NCBI GenBank assembly: GCA_030431615.1
Contig: JAUIID010000010.1
Coordinates: 1 to 48,504 of the forward strand
Length of the DNA: 48,504 bases
Direction of reading: 5' to 3'
Source: Alphaproteobacteria bacterium
GTDB taxonomy: Bacteria; Pseudomonadota; Alphaproteobacteria; Geminicoccales; Geminicoccaceae
Below are positions 24,364-32,894 of the stretch, piece after piece. The notes beneath the pieces are model-generated. The model was not told the DNA's origin and ran no database searches. It saw nothing but the letters and a program-made list of their open reading frames with translations. Each line of letters begins with the position of its first letter. Position 1 is the first letter of the stretch. The translations under genes were made by a program, and so were the position numbers.

Positions 24364-25783
24364 CTTCCCGGCCATGCCGGCCGGCGCCACGGGCATCGGC
24401 ACGCGCGACTACCTGGCGCTCGGCGTTCGCACCGGCCGCGCCGTGCGCAAGGTGCTCAATCTCGCCCGGGACACGAGCTACCAGGCGCGGGGCTACTACG
24501 TCTCGCTGCTCGCCGAGGCGCGCGGCGACAAGGTGGTGCCGTCGGTGGCGACCATCCTGGCGCTGCGCCGGCGCTCCGGCTACGCCTTCGCGCTGCCGGA
24601 CCTCGAGGAGGCGCTGAACCGCACGGCGCGCCGCCTGGCCGACCCGCCGACGGAAGCCTTCCGCCTCCGGCTCTTCCTCGGCCGCGCCAGCGACCAGCGC
24701 TTCGCCCGCTTCGGCCTGCTCCTCTTCGACTGGTTTCGCGCACCCGTCCTGGAGATCACCATCCAGCCGGGCGAATGGTGGCGGATCAAGCGGGTGGCGA
24801 TGCTGGCGCTCGGTGACCTCGACGCGGACGACCGGGCCACCCTGGCCACGGCCATCGCCCGCTATGTCGACCGGCGCTGGCTCGAGCCCAGGGGCCGGAG
24901 CGAGCCGCGCTTCACCCTCGCCGTGCTCTACGATGCGAAGGACCCGCTGCCGCCGTCCGATCTCCCGACGCTCCGCCGCTTCGCCCGGATCGCCGAGGGC
25001 ATGGGGCTCGGGGTCGACCTGATCGGCAAAGACGACCTCGCGAGGCTCGCCGCCTATGACGCGCTCTGGATCCGGGTCACCACCAATATCGACCACTACA
25101 CCTACCGCTTCGCGCAGCGCGCCGAGCAGGAAGGCATGCCGGTGATCGATGACCCGCATTCCATCATGCGCTGCACCAACAAGGTCTTCCTCGCGGAGCT
25201 CATGACGGCGCACAAGGTGCCGACACCACCCACCCGGATCATCGCCGGCCGGCGCGACGTCGAGCCCGCAGCCGCGGCGCTGGGCTACCCGATCGTCCTG
25301 AAGATCCCCGACGGCTCGTTCTCGCGCGGGGTCAAGAAGGCCGACGACCGCGCCGCCCTTGACCGCCTGGTCGCCGAGATGCTGGAGGACTCGGACCTCA
25401 TCCTCGCCCAGGCCTTCATGCCGACCACGTTCGACTGGCGGGTCGGCGTGCTCAACGGCGAGCCGCTCTTCGTCAGCAAGTACCACATGGCGAAGAAGCA
25501 CTGGCAGATCGTCAAGCACGGCAGCGACGGGCGCACCGAGGCGGGCCGCTTCAACACCATGCCGATCACGGCGGCACCACCCGAGGTCATCGACATCGGC
25601 GTGCGCGCGGCCCGGCTCATCGGCCGCGGCCTCTACGGCGTCGACATCAAGGAGACACCTCAGGGTATCGTGGTGATCGAGGTGAACGACAATCCGGACC
25701 TGAATCACGGTATCGAGGATCAGGCGGAAAAGGATGCCGTCTGGCGCCAGCTTGCGGGCTGGTTCCTCGAACGGCTTCGCTGA
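24314..25783 (+). CDS. RimK-like ATP-grasp ligase with an N-terminal RLAN-type domain
   Basis: A 489-residue protein. Residues about 1-165 form the RimK-like N-terminal (RLAN) domain that precedes the ligase in one sub-branch of RimK proteins, ending in LRLFLGRASDQRFARFGLLLFDWF. The ATP-grasp fold fills about residues 265-489: IMRCTNKVFLAELMTAHKVPTPPT, YPIVLKIPDGSFSRGVKK (nucleotide lysine), VSKYHMAKKHWQIVKHG and the Mg-binding VIEVNDNPDLNHGIED. Such ligases form amide bonds between a carboxylate and an amine, for example adding amino acids to peptides. The ATG at 24314 lies inside the GNAT gene. The pair is followed by a strong terminator, so it is a complete two-gene unit. Confidence 0.9.
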   Translation: MDKKTSAWLIVADRKDDFPAMPAGATGIGTRDYLALGVRTGRAVRKVLNLARDTSYQARGYYVSLLAEARGDKVVPSVATILALRRRSGYAFALPDLEEALNRTARRLADPPTEAFRLRLFLGRASDQRFARFGLLLFDWFRAPVLEITIQPGEWWRIKRVAMLALGDLDADDRATLATAIARYVDRRWLEPRGRSEPRFTLAVLYDAKDPLPPSDLPTLRRFARIAEGMGLGVDLIGKDDLARLAAYDALWIRVTTNIDHYTYRFAQRAEQEGMPVIDDPHSIMRCTNKVFLAELMTAHKVPTPPTRIIAGRRDVEPAAAALGYPIVLKIPDGSFSRGVKKADDRAALDRLVAEMLEDSDLILAQAFMPTTFDWRVGVLNGEPLFVSKYHMAKKHWQIVKHGSDGRTEAGRFNTMPITAAPPEVIDIGVRAARLIGRGLYGVDIKETPQGIVVIEVNDNPDLNHGIEDQAEKDAVWRQLAGWFLERLR

Positions 25784-25907
25784 TCCGTCGATGGCTGGGA
25801 AAGGCGGGTCAGGTGAAGATTCGTTCGATCCTGTAACCGTCGTCACGTTCTCGATGGCCACCCCGGGCTATTGAAGGCGTGTTCTCTCCTCTCATCCTAT
25901 CGCCTTC

Positions 25908-25936
25908 GGCCGCCCCTCGGGGCGGCCTTTTCTTTT
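25908..25936 (+). terminator. Strong intrinsic terminator
   Basis: GGCCGCCCC (25908-25916), a 2-base loop, GGGGCGGCC (25919-25927), then TTTTCTTTT (25928-25936). The stem is a perfect 9 bp. GAAGGCG at 25873-25879 and CGCCTTC at 25901-25907 form a second stem just before it. It ends transcription of the GNAT/RimK-like pair; the convergent serine hydrolase gene stops 36 bases further on. Confidence 0.9.
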
Positions 25937-25971
25937 GGCGGGCGGCGTGCAGATCGAGCCCGGGCCCGGCG

Positions 25972-27612
25972 TCACTCGCGCTCGAACGTGCCGAGCCCCT
26001 GCGTGTCATAGGCCGCGAGGAGCACGCGGGCGGGCTTGCCGCCCTCGTCGCCGGAGAAGAACGCGACGGAGGGGCCGGTGCCCCCTTCGCCGATCGTCTC
26101 GAACGTGAACCTGCCGCCCTCCTCGCGCGTGAGGGCGAAGGTGACGGGCGCATCCTGCGGGCCCATCGTCGCCGCAAGCTGCTCGCCCGCGACCGCAATC
26201 TCCAAAGGACCATAGTAGTCGTTGGCGTAGGTGCCGGCGTAGTCCTCGAGCGGCAGTGCCGGGCCGGGGTCGCCGGTCGGGATCGCGGCGGCGGCGTCGG
26301 CCCGTTCGCCTTCGCGCATCGCATCGAAGACGCCACCCAGGAGTGGCAGCCAGGCCACCGTCTGCTCGCCATGGGTGGCAAGGTCGACGAAGGTCAGGGC
26401 AATGGTCTCCACCGCCCCGACCGGCATGCCATTGGAGAGGACGGCGATGCCCAGCTGCTCGCCCGGCAGCAGGGTCAGGTTGGTCGCCGTGCCGAGATTG
26501 AAAGCACCCGAATGGCTCAGCACGACGCGGCCGTCATCGTCGTAGGAAACGCCCCAGCCGAGCCCGTAGAAGCTGTCCCGCGCAGCACTCTCGGGGCGAC
26601 GGTGGCTCACCGAATGGGGCTTGTGGGTGACGGCGAGGGCCGCCGGGTCGATCCGTTGCTCGCCACCATGCATCCCGCCGGCGAGCTGGAGGCGAAGGAA
26701 CTCGGCGAGATCGGTGATGGTGCTCGAGGCGCCACCGGCCGGCGCCTCCGCGTCCGGGTCGCGCTCGAAGCGCGCTTCCCATTCACCGGCATCGTTGCGC
26801 ACGTGGATGCGCGCGCGGTTCTCGTGCGCGAGAAAGTCGGCGTTGCGGTAGCTCGTGCGCGTCATGCCCAAGGGCTGGAACAGGACCTCCTCGGCCGCAT
26901 CCTCCCACGCCTTGCCGGCCGCCCTGGCCGCCGCCACGGCGCCCGCCGTATAGCCGAAATTGCTGTAGTGATAGGTGGAGCGGAAAGCGTCGAGCGGCTG
27001 CATGTGCAGCCGGCCGAGGATCGTGTCGCGGTCGTACCCGAGATCCTCGAGGTAGTCACCGGCACCCGTTGCCAGACCGGAGCGGTGGGACAGAAGGTCG
27101 ATGAAGGTGGCGTGTTCGCTCACATAAGGATCGGCGAGCCGGAAGTCGGGATCATGCCGCGACACGGGGTCGTCCAGCGCGAACTGCTCCCTGGCCGAGA
27201 GCCCGGCCACGATGGTGGAGGTGATCGGCTTCGACAGCGAGGCGAGCAGGAAGACGGTATCCGGGTCTACCGACTCCGGCCGGCCCGCTTCGCGAACGCC
27301 ATAGCCCTTCTCGAAGATCACATCGTCCCGATAGACGACCGCGACGGCAATGCCCGGCACCCCGGTGGCCTGCATGACGTCGCCGACGATGCCGTCGAGT
27401 GCGGCGACAGCCGCATCCACCTCCGCCCGATCGATCGACGCGGCCACAGGCACCACGGGCGCCGGCAGCAGTGTTTTTGCTGTCTCCTGGGCGCTGGTCG
27501 GAGAGGATGCGGAAAGCAGGCACACCACGACCGCGGCAAGCCTGACCACAAGGCCGCGAGTGGGGAGCGAAGGCTCTGGTTCAACCGACAACAGGCTTGC
27601 CGTATGCATCAT
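25972..27612 (-). CDS. Exported serine hydrolase, class C beta-lactamase family, DUF3471-like C-terminus
   Basis: A 546-residue secreted protein of the beta-lactamase (S12/AmpC-EstB) family. After a signal sequence (LVVRLAAVVVCLLSASSPTSA) comes the catalytic domain: S-x-x-K motif SLSK near residue 125 (FLLASLSKPITS), Tyr in YHYSNFGY near 217, and the HxG box HSGAF near 365. From about residue 440 a DUF3471-like beta domain follows (LPLEDYAGTYANDYYGPLEI), common in this family. It is probably a periplasmic esterase, peptidase or D-amino peptidase rather than an antibiotic-hydrolysing enzyme. GGGGGAG 8 bases before the ATG supports the start. Confidence 0.9.
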   Translation of the reverse strand: MMHTASLLSVEPEPSLPTRGLVVRLAAVVVCLLSASSPTSAQETAKTLLPAPVVPVAASIDRAEVDAAVAALDGIVGDVMQATGVPGIAVAVVYRDDVIFEKGYGVREAGRPESVDPDTVFLLASLSKPITSTIVAGLSAREQFALDDPVSRHDPDFRLADPYVSEHATFIDLLSHRSGLATGAGDYLEDLGYDRDTILGRLHMQPLDAFRSTYHYSNFGYTAGAVAAARAAGKAWEDAAEEVLFQPLGMTRTSYRNADFLAHENRARIHVRNDAGEWEARFERDPDAEAPAGGASSTITDLAEFLRLQLAGGMHGGEQRIDPAALAVTHKPHSVSHRRPESAARDSFYGLGWGVSYDDDGRVVLSHSGAFNLGTATNLTLLPGEQLGIAVLSNGMPVGAVETIALTFVDLATHGEQTVAWLPLLGGVFDAMREGERADAAAAIPTGDPGPALPLEDYAGTYANDYYGPLEIAVAGEQLAATMGPQDAPVTFALTREEGGRFTFETIGEGGTGPSVAFFSGDEGGKPARVLLAAYDTQGLGTFERE

Positions 27613-27713
27613 GATCGCGCTCCCCCAGCTCCACGCAACCTAGGCAATGCCGCGATAGCCGGCAACGACCCGCCCCAGGGCAGCGCAGGGCAGCGAGCTT
27701 TCCCCTTGTCCCG

Positions 27714-28265
27714 TCAGGAGCCCGCCCGCGCCGCAGCGCCCGGACGGTTCCAGGGCATGACCTGGAGCAGGTTGGCCATGCCGCAGAAACCGGTGATGCC
27801 CGCCACCAGCAGGCCGGCACCGACGAACCCGCTCAGCGCGTGCCACCAGGGCGAGACCAGGGCGCCGAGGACGAATCCCAGAAGTGCCAGGCCGCCGGCG
27901 GCGATCTGCACCTGGCGCATCAGGGGCAGGGGCCCCTTGCCGCGCTCGGTCGCGAAGCCGGCACGCTTCCAGCCCTGCAGCCCGCCGGCCAGCAGCCAGA
28001 TCTCGCCGCCCGTTCCCTCGGCGATGGCCCGCGCGGCCTCGCGGGCGCGGGCACCGCTGGCACAGTGCAGCACCAGCTTTCGGCCCGGCTCGCGGGCGAG
28101 CTGATCTTGAATGGTCGCCACGTCGAAGGCGCTGAGCGGCATCGAGCGCGCCGCCTTGATGTGCTCGAGCCGGAACTCGTCCGTCTCGCGCACGTCGACC
28201 AGGGTCGCTTCGCCGGCGCCGAGCCAGTCCGCGACCACGGCCGGTTCGATGTCATGGATCGTCAT
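27714..28265 (-). CDS. Rhodanese-domain protein with a YgaP-like membrane tail
   Basis: A 183-residue protein with an N-terminal rhodanese (sulfurtransferase) domain, residues about 5-108. It has LVDVRETDEFRLEHI and the active-site loop LHCASGARA, whose Cys (about residue 67) carries the persulfide. Two membrane helices follow (VQIAAGGLALLGFVLGALVS and GFVGAGLLVAGITGFCGMANLL), as in E. coli YgaP. The frame is open to 28325, but the ATG at 28265 has GTGAGGACGG upstream and fits the family start. The region before it (28280-28310) is AT-rich with ATATTCGATAAGTGTAATG, a possible ArsR/BigR-type regulatory site by analogy; no such regulator gene is adjacent. Confidence 0.9.
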   Translation of the reverse strand: MTIHDIEPAVVADWLGAGEATLVDVRETDEFRLEHIKAARSMPLSAFDVATIQDQLAREPGRKLVLHCASGARAREAARAIAEGTGGEIWLLAGGLQGWKRAGFATERGKGPLPLMRQVQIAAGGLALLGFVLGALVSPWWHALSGFVGAGLLVAGITGFCGMANLLQVMPWNRPGAAARAGS

Positions 28266-28347
28266 GCCCGTCCTCACATGCAATATTCGATAAGTGTAAT
28301 GTATGTGCGCCAGGCGGCGGTGCAAGCGGTCGGGCTCAGCCGTCGGA

Positions 28348-29691
28348 TCAGAGCGCCTGCTCGAGCCAGGCGGCCGTGGCGAGCAGCCTCGCGTCCTCGC
28401 TGTGCCGCCCGACCAGCTGCACGCCGAGCGGCATGCCGCTCGGCCCGGATCGGAGCGGCAAAGAAACGGCCGGGGTACCGAGCAGCGACCAGAGCGTGCA
28501 GAAGCCGGGGCTGCCGGTTGAGCCGAGCCCGACCGGCGCCTCGCCGGCGGCGGCCGGGGTGAGGATGGCGTCGAACCGCTCGAAGAGCGGCAGGATGGCA
28601 GCCTGCAGGCGGCGTCGCTCCGCCAGGGCGGCGAGATAGGAGCCGGCCTCGAGGCGCTGGCCCCACTCCACCATGTCCCTGAGCCCGTCGCTCAGGCCGC
28701 CCGGATGCGCCGCGTGCAGGTCCGCGAGCTCATGCGCCAGCTCGGCCCAGGAGATGCGCTGGTGAACGTCCTTCGCCGCCTCGAACCCCGCCGGCAGCGC
28801 TGCCCGGTCGACCACGCCCGGCAGCGCCTGCGCGATCTGCGCGAAGACGGCGAGAGTGGAGGGCTCGGGCGTTTCCCAGGCGAAGCCGTCGATCAGGGCG
28901 AGGCGCGGCGCCGAGGTCCGTCCGGCGAGCGCTGCGGCGACCAGGGGAGGGGTCGCCCGCGGGCGCATCGCAGGGTCGGTGCCGTCATGGCCGGCCAGCA
29001 CCTCGACCAGCAGGGCCACGTCGGCGAGGCGCCGGGCGAAGACGCCGACATGGTCCACCGTTGGCGATTGCAGCGTCATGCCTCGCCGGCTGATCAGGCC
29101 GAACGAGGGCTTGAAGCCATGCACGCCGCAATAGCTCGCCGGCCGGATGACCGAGCCGTTGGTCTGGGAGCCGATCGCCAGCGGCACCATGCCGGCCGCC
29201 ACGGCGGCGGCGGAGCCCGAGGACGAGCCCCCGGGCGTGCGGTTCGGATCGTTGGGATTGCGCGTCGGCCCGGGCGTGAAGGCGGCGAACTCGGTGGTCA
29301 CGGTCTTGCCGAGCAGCACAGCACCTGCCGCCCTGAGCCGCTCGGCCACCGCCGAATCGGTCGCCGGCTGCCGCCCGGCATGCAGCACCGTGCCGTTCGC
29401 CGTCGGCATGTCCGCCGTGTCGAAGATGTCCTTCACGCCGACCGGCACCCCGAAGAGCCGCCCGCACGCCCCACGCGCCGCTGCCTCGTCCATCCGTGCC
29501 CGGGCCTGTTGCCGGCCATAGGCCGGGTCGATGAAGGCCCAGGCCCGAAGCTCGCTCTCGCGCTCGGCGACGATGGCGAGGCAGGCTTCGGTCAGCCGGT
29601 CGACGCCGAGGCGACCCTCGGCGATGCGGGCTGCCGCGGTTGTGGCATCCAGCCGGGCCGGCGAATCCGTGGCGAGGCTCTGGTCGGACAT
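28348..29691 (-). CDS. Amidase-signature family hydrolase
   Basis: A 447-residue amidase of the GatA/AtzF-type amidase signature family. The catalytic triad is visible: Lys87 (GVPVGVKDIF), the cis-Ser in GGSSSGS (Ser156) and the nucleophile Ser180 (GSQTNGSVIRPAS). HGFKPSFGLISRRGMTLQSPT and the C-terminal GTPAVSLPLRSGPSGMPLGVQLVG complete the fold. The ATG at 29691 is the natural start. It has no GatB or GatC neighbours, so it is a stand-alone amide hydrolase, substrate unknown. Upstream lie the palindrome array (29781-29925) and direct repeats, which may regulate it. Confidence 0.93.
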   Translation of the reverse strand: MSDQSLATDSPARLDATTAAARIAEGRLGVDRLTEACLAIVAERESELRAWAFIDPAYGRQQARARMDEAAARGACGRLFGVPVGVKDIFDTADMPTANGTVLHAGRQPATDSAVAERLRAAGAVLLGKTVTTEFAAFTPGPTRNPNDPNRTPGGSSSGSAAAVAAGMVPLAIGSQTNGSVIRPASYCGVHGFKPSFGLISRRGMTLQSPTVDHVGVFARRLADVALLVEVLAGHDGTDPAMRPRATPPLVAAALAGRTSAPRLALIDGFAWETPEPSTLAVFAQIAQALPGVVDRAALPAGFEAAKDVHQRISWAELAHELADLHAAHPGGLSDGLRDMVEWGQRLEAGSYLAALAERRRLQAAILPLFERFDAILTPAAAGEAPVGLGSTGSPGFCTLWSLLGTPAVSLPLRSGPSGMPLGVQLVGRHSEDARLLATAAWLEQAL

Positions 29692-29780
29692 TGGCGGTGC
29701 GGCTCCGTGCGCGGTCGAGGGCCAGAATGACAGGACCGCACCATCGGCCGGCGGACGCGACCTGTCGAGAGCGGCCCATG

Positions 29781-29925
29781 TGTCGCGTTTCCTGCGACAA
29801 CGCGCTCGGGTTGTCGCGTTATATGCGACAGTTGACGCTCAGCTGTCGCATTATACGCGACAGTTGCCATCAGGGTGTCGCGTATAACGCGACAGTTTTC
29901 CCGCCCTGTCGCATATTCCGCGACA
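29781..29925. repeat. Five evenly spaced 19-bp palindromes, TGTCGC-N7-GCGACA
   Basis: Five sites start at 29781, 29812, 29844, 29876 and 29907, so the spacing is 31, 32, 32 and 31 bp, three turns of DNA each. All have perfect TGTCGC and GCGACA arms around seven AT-leaning bases (GTTTCCT, GTTATAT, ATTATAC, GTATAAC, ATATTCC). Four of the five continue with GTT. All would present the same face of the helix, as expected for cooperative binding of a dimeric protein. The array starts 90 bp upstream of the amidase start codon. Operator array or transposon-end binding sites are the two main readings. Confidence 0.9.
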
Positions 29926-29930
29926 GTTCG

Positions 29931-30027
29931 CGACGAACGAACCTGCGAAATCGACGAACGAACCCGCGGATTCGACGAGCGAACCCGGCGAATCGACGAA
30001 CGAACCCAGGCTTCCGCAAACGAACCC
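29931..30027. repeat. 21-bp tandem direct repeats (four full, one partial)
   Basis: Units begin at 29931, 29952, 29973 and 29994, with the conserved core CGACGAACGAACCC followed by seven variable bases; a partial fifth (ACGAACCC) ends at 30027 after a 20-bp step. A stray CGAACGAACC is at 30118-30127. The 21-bp period equals two helical turns. The array begins 5 bp after the last palindrome. Such iteron-like repeats bind initiators or regulators; no such protein is encoded next to it. Confidence 0.85.
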
Positions 30028-30179
30028 GGGGGTCGATAACCCATTGTCTGCGTAGGGAAATTTGGCTCTGATGTGGTTCACGCCACCGGGCGAGCAAATC
30101 CGAAAAGGCGAATTTGCCGAACGAACCGGAGCCCTTGCTTTCCCGGCCATTCTGTGATAGGAATAAAGTCGGAAGATGC
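30028..30179. other. Rest of the amidase-GGDEF intergenic region
   Basis: About 150 bases without a gene, downstream of the stop of the minus-strand GGDEF-EAL gene. They contain one isolated copy of the direct-repeat core at 30118-30127. No T-tailed hairpin that would end the GGDEF-EAL transcript was seen, so its mRNA may run into the repeat arrays. Confidence 0.4.
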
Positions 30180-32894
30180 TCAGGCGGCGGTCAGGCAGAG
30201 GTCCGGAACCGCGGTGGCCGGGATCGGCCGGCTCTTGAGGAAGCCCTGCCATTCATCGCAGCCGAACTCGTGCAGCATGTCGAGCTGCTCCGTGCTCTCG
30301 ACGCCTTCGGCCACGACCCGCATGCCGAGCCCGTGGGCGAGCCCGATGATCGCCTTGGCGAGGGTCGCGTCGCGGGACCGGTTCGGCATGTTGCGGATGA
30401 AGGAGCGGTCGATCTTGACCCGCTGCACCGGGAAGCGCTGGAGATTGCTGAGCGAGGAGAAGCCCGTGCCGAAGTCGTCGAGGGCGAGGCTGACGCCCAG
30501 GCGATGCAGCGCATGAATGGTGCGCTGGCTGCGCCGGTCGGCCTCGAGCAGGGCCGTCTCGGTCAGCTCGAGCTCGAGCTGCTCGGGCTGCAGCCGGGAC
30601 GTATCGAGAAAGCGCCGGATCTGCCCGACGAGGTCGCCGCGGCGGATCTGCAGGGGCGAGATGTTGATGGCGAGCCGGTCCGGCACGAAATCGCGATGCT
30701 GCCAGCCCCTGAGGTCGGTGGTCGTGCGGTCGAGCAGGAACGTGCCGAGCTGCCCGATCATGCCGCAATCCTCGGCGAGGCCGATGAACTGGTCGGGCGG
30801 TACCTGGCCGCGCTCGGGATGGGTCCAGCGCATCAGCGCCTCGAAGCCCACCACCCGGCCGGAGCCCACCTCGACCTGCGGCTGGTAGACGAGCCCGAGC
30901 TCGGCATCGTCGACGGCGCGCCTGAGATCGCTCTCGAGCCGCACGCGCTCGGCCGTGTCGCTGTGCAGGGCCGCGTCATAGAGGCGGAACGTGTTGCGCC
31001 CCTGCGACTTCGCCCAGTAGAGCGCCATGTCCGCATGGCGCAGCAGCGTGTCGCGGTTCTCCGCATCGATCGGGTAGAGGCTGATGCCGAGGCTGGCGGT
31101 CACCCGCAGCTCGTGGCCGTCGAGGCTCATCGGCGTCTGCAGGCTGGCGAGGATCTTGCGCGCGGGGATGGTCGCATCGTGCGGCTTGCGCAGGCCGCGC
31201 AGGATCATGATGAACTCGTCGCCCCCCATCCGGGCGACCGTGTCCTCGTCGCGAACCGACTGCCGGAGGCGCTCGCCGAGCTGCACCAGCAGGGCATCGC
31301 CCATGGCATGCCCGAGGCTGTCGTTGATCGCCTTGAAGCGGTCGAGGTCGAGGAAGCCGACGGCGACCAGCTCGCCGCAGCGCTGTGCGTGCTTGAGGAT
31401 CTCGCCCAGCCGCTCGTTGAAGAGGGTGCGATTCGGCAGGCCGGTCAGGGGGTCGTGGGTCGCCTGATGGAGGATGACCGCCTGGGCCTCCTTCTGCCGC
31501 GTCAGGTCGCGCAGGGCGGCGATGTAGTAGCCCTTGCCCTCGAGCGAGGCACGATTGATCGTCAGCTCGAGCGGAAACCGGCTGCCGTCCGGCCGGTTGC
31601 CGGTCGCCTCGATGGACTGGCCATTGGCGCCCGTGAGCAGCCGCGGCATCTGGCACGTCTCTTCATCGTCGCAGGTCAGAAGCTCGGCCATCGTGCGGCC
31701 GCACAGCATCAGCCCGGTTGTCTGGAAGAGGCGCTCGGCCGCGGGGTTGGCGCTGTCGATCAGGCCGCGCTCGTCGAAGGTGACGATCGCCTCGGTGACG
31801 GAGCCCATGATCGTCCGCAGCCGGGCCTCGCTGTGATTGAGGGCGGCCTTGCGGGCGACCGCATCCGTGATGTCGGTGTAGATGCCGACCGTCCCGCCGT
31901 CCTCCATGCGCGACTCGCTGATCTCGATGCAGCGGCCGTCGAGGAAGTGGAACTGGCAGACCCCGCCCTTGCGCCGGCAGGCGAGGCGGGCCTCCCGCCA
32001 CGCGGCATAGGCCTCGTCGTCGAGGGCCAGCAGGGGGCGGATATGGCGATCCAGGAGCTCGGTGAAGCGCAGGGCGGTGGCCGCGGGGGAAACGTCCCGG
32101 AAGAACCGGCGAAAGCGGCTGTTGGACAGCACGAGGCGATCGTTCGCGTCCCAGATCGCAAACCCCTCGTTCATCGCCTCGGTCGGCAGGGTCAACCGAT
32201 CGTGGGCGAGGCGCAGCGCGCTCAGGTTGTCGGTCAGCCTGTCGAGCATCGTGTTGACCGCCCGGCCGACCCGCGCGATCTCGTCCTGGCCCTCGATGGT
32301 CGCGCGCGCCTCGTTGTCACCCAGGCTGATGCGGTCGGCCGTCTCGGCCAGGCGCTCGAGCCGATGGCTGAGGAGATGGCCGAACCAATATGCCGAGAGG
32401 GCGATGAGGATGATGCCGCCGGCGGCAATCATCGCGCCGCGCCGATAGGCATCGCGGAAGCTCGCATGGAGCGCGTCGTCGCTCAGGGTCAGGGCCAGCG
32501 TGCCGAGCTTGTGGCTGCCCGCGCTGATGTCGACGATCCGCTGGCCTTTCGCGAGCTTCGAGGTGTCCGGCTCGAAGGTGCTGCCGATGCGGTTCAGGTT
32601 CTTGGAGGCGACGATGCGCCCGGCGAGATCGACCAGCACCATGTCGGTGAACTTGCGCGAGCTCGTGGTCTCGGCGACGAACGCCTGCAGCTCCGTGTAG
32701 TCGGTGGTCAGGAGCGCGACGCGGCCGAGATCGCTCAGCAGCGTGACGAAATAGCGATCGGAACGCTCCCAGAGCTCGACCTGGCTCGCCAGATGCTGGC
32801 GCAGGGTGAAGAACAGGATAGCGGCGCAAAGTGCCAGCTGCAGGGCAAAAAGGGCAAGGGCGATGCGCCACCGCAGTGACAGCCCGCGCAGCAT
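30180..32894 (-). CDS. Membrane-bound PAS-GGDEF-EAL protein (c-di-GMP turnover)
   Basis: A 904-residue sensor. An N-terminal helix (WRIALALFALQLALCAAILFF) and a second helix (GAMIAAGGIILIALSAYWF) enclose a periplasmic domain of about 140 residues. A HAMP linker (RLERLAETADRISLGD) and two PAS-like regions follow. The GGDEF domain is intact: DPLTGLPNRTLFNERL and ARMGGDEFIMIL. The EAL domain is also intact: GFEALMRWTHPERG, LAINISPLQ, LELELTETALLE, LDDFGTGFSSLSNL, VKIDRSF, VAEGVES and CDEWQGFLKSRP. It could therefore make and break cyclic di-GMP. Its ATG overlaps the stop of the PhnD-like gene (TGATG), so the periplasmic binding protein probably provides the signal. Confidence 0.93.
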   Translation of the reverse strand: MLRGLSLRWRIALALFALQLALCAAILFFTLRQHLASQVELWERSDRYFVTLLSDLGRVALLTTDYTELQAFVAETTSSRKFTDMVLVDLAGRIVASKNLNRIGSTFEPDTSKLAKGQRIVDISAGSHKLGTLALTLSDDALHASFRDAYRRGAMIAAGGIILIALSAYWFGHLLSHRLERLAETADRISLGDNEARATIEGQDEIARVGRAVNTMLDRLTDNLSALRLAHDRLTLPTEAMNEGFAIWDANDRLVLSNSRFRRFFRDVSPAATALRFTELLDRHIRPLLALDDEAYAAWREARLACRRKGGVCQFHFLDGRCIEISESRMEDGGTVGIYTDITDAVARKAALNHSEARLRTIMGSVTEAIVTFDERGLIDSANPAAERLFQTTGLMLCGRTMAELLTCDDEETCQMPRLLTGANGQSIEATGNRPDGSRFPLELTINRASLEGKGYYIAALRDLTRQKEAQAVILHQATHDPLTGLPNRTLFNERLGEILKHAQRCGELVAVGFLDLDRFKAINDSLGHAMGDALLVQLGERLRQSVRDEDTVARMGGDEFIMILRGLRKPHDATIPARKILASLQTPMSLDGHELRVTASLGISLYPIDAENRDTLLRHADMALYWAKSQGRNTFRLYDAALHSDTAERVRLESDLRRAVDDAELGLVYQPQVEVGSGRVVGFEALMRWTHPERGQVPPDQFIGLAEDCGMIGQLGTFLLDRTTTDLRGWQHRDFVPDRLAINISPLQIRRGDLVGQIRRFLDTSRLQPEQLELELTETALLEADRRSQRTIHALHRLGVSLALDDFGTGFSSLSNLQRFPVQRVKIDRSFIRNMPNRSRDATLAKAIIGLAHGLGMRVVAEGVESTEQLDMLHEFGCDEWQGFLKSRPIPATAVPDLCLTAA

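Noticed and set aside
22739-25861. A 1040-codon minus-strand frame covering the GNAT/RimK-like pair and the ChaN gene
   Set aside because: Only its last third (the ChaN part) has protein-family content; the rest is the antisense of clear plus-strand genes and looks like a GC-rich shadow frame.
29781-30035. CRISPR array
   Set aside because: The palindromes are 19 bp with 12-13 bp intervals that are not spacer-like, the second repeat type is directly tandem, and there are no cas genes.
29592-30044. A minus frame in which the 21-bp repeats would encode a repeated heptapeptide
   Set aside because: It overlaps the amidase start, has no ribosome binding site, and the repeat also lies in open frames of the other strand simply because its length is a multiple of three.
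30114-32879. A 921-codon plus-strand frame opposite the GGDEF-EAL gene
   Set aside because: All domain content is on the minus strand; the plus frame is a composition artefact.
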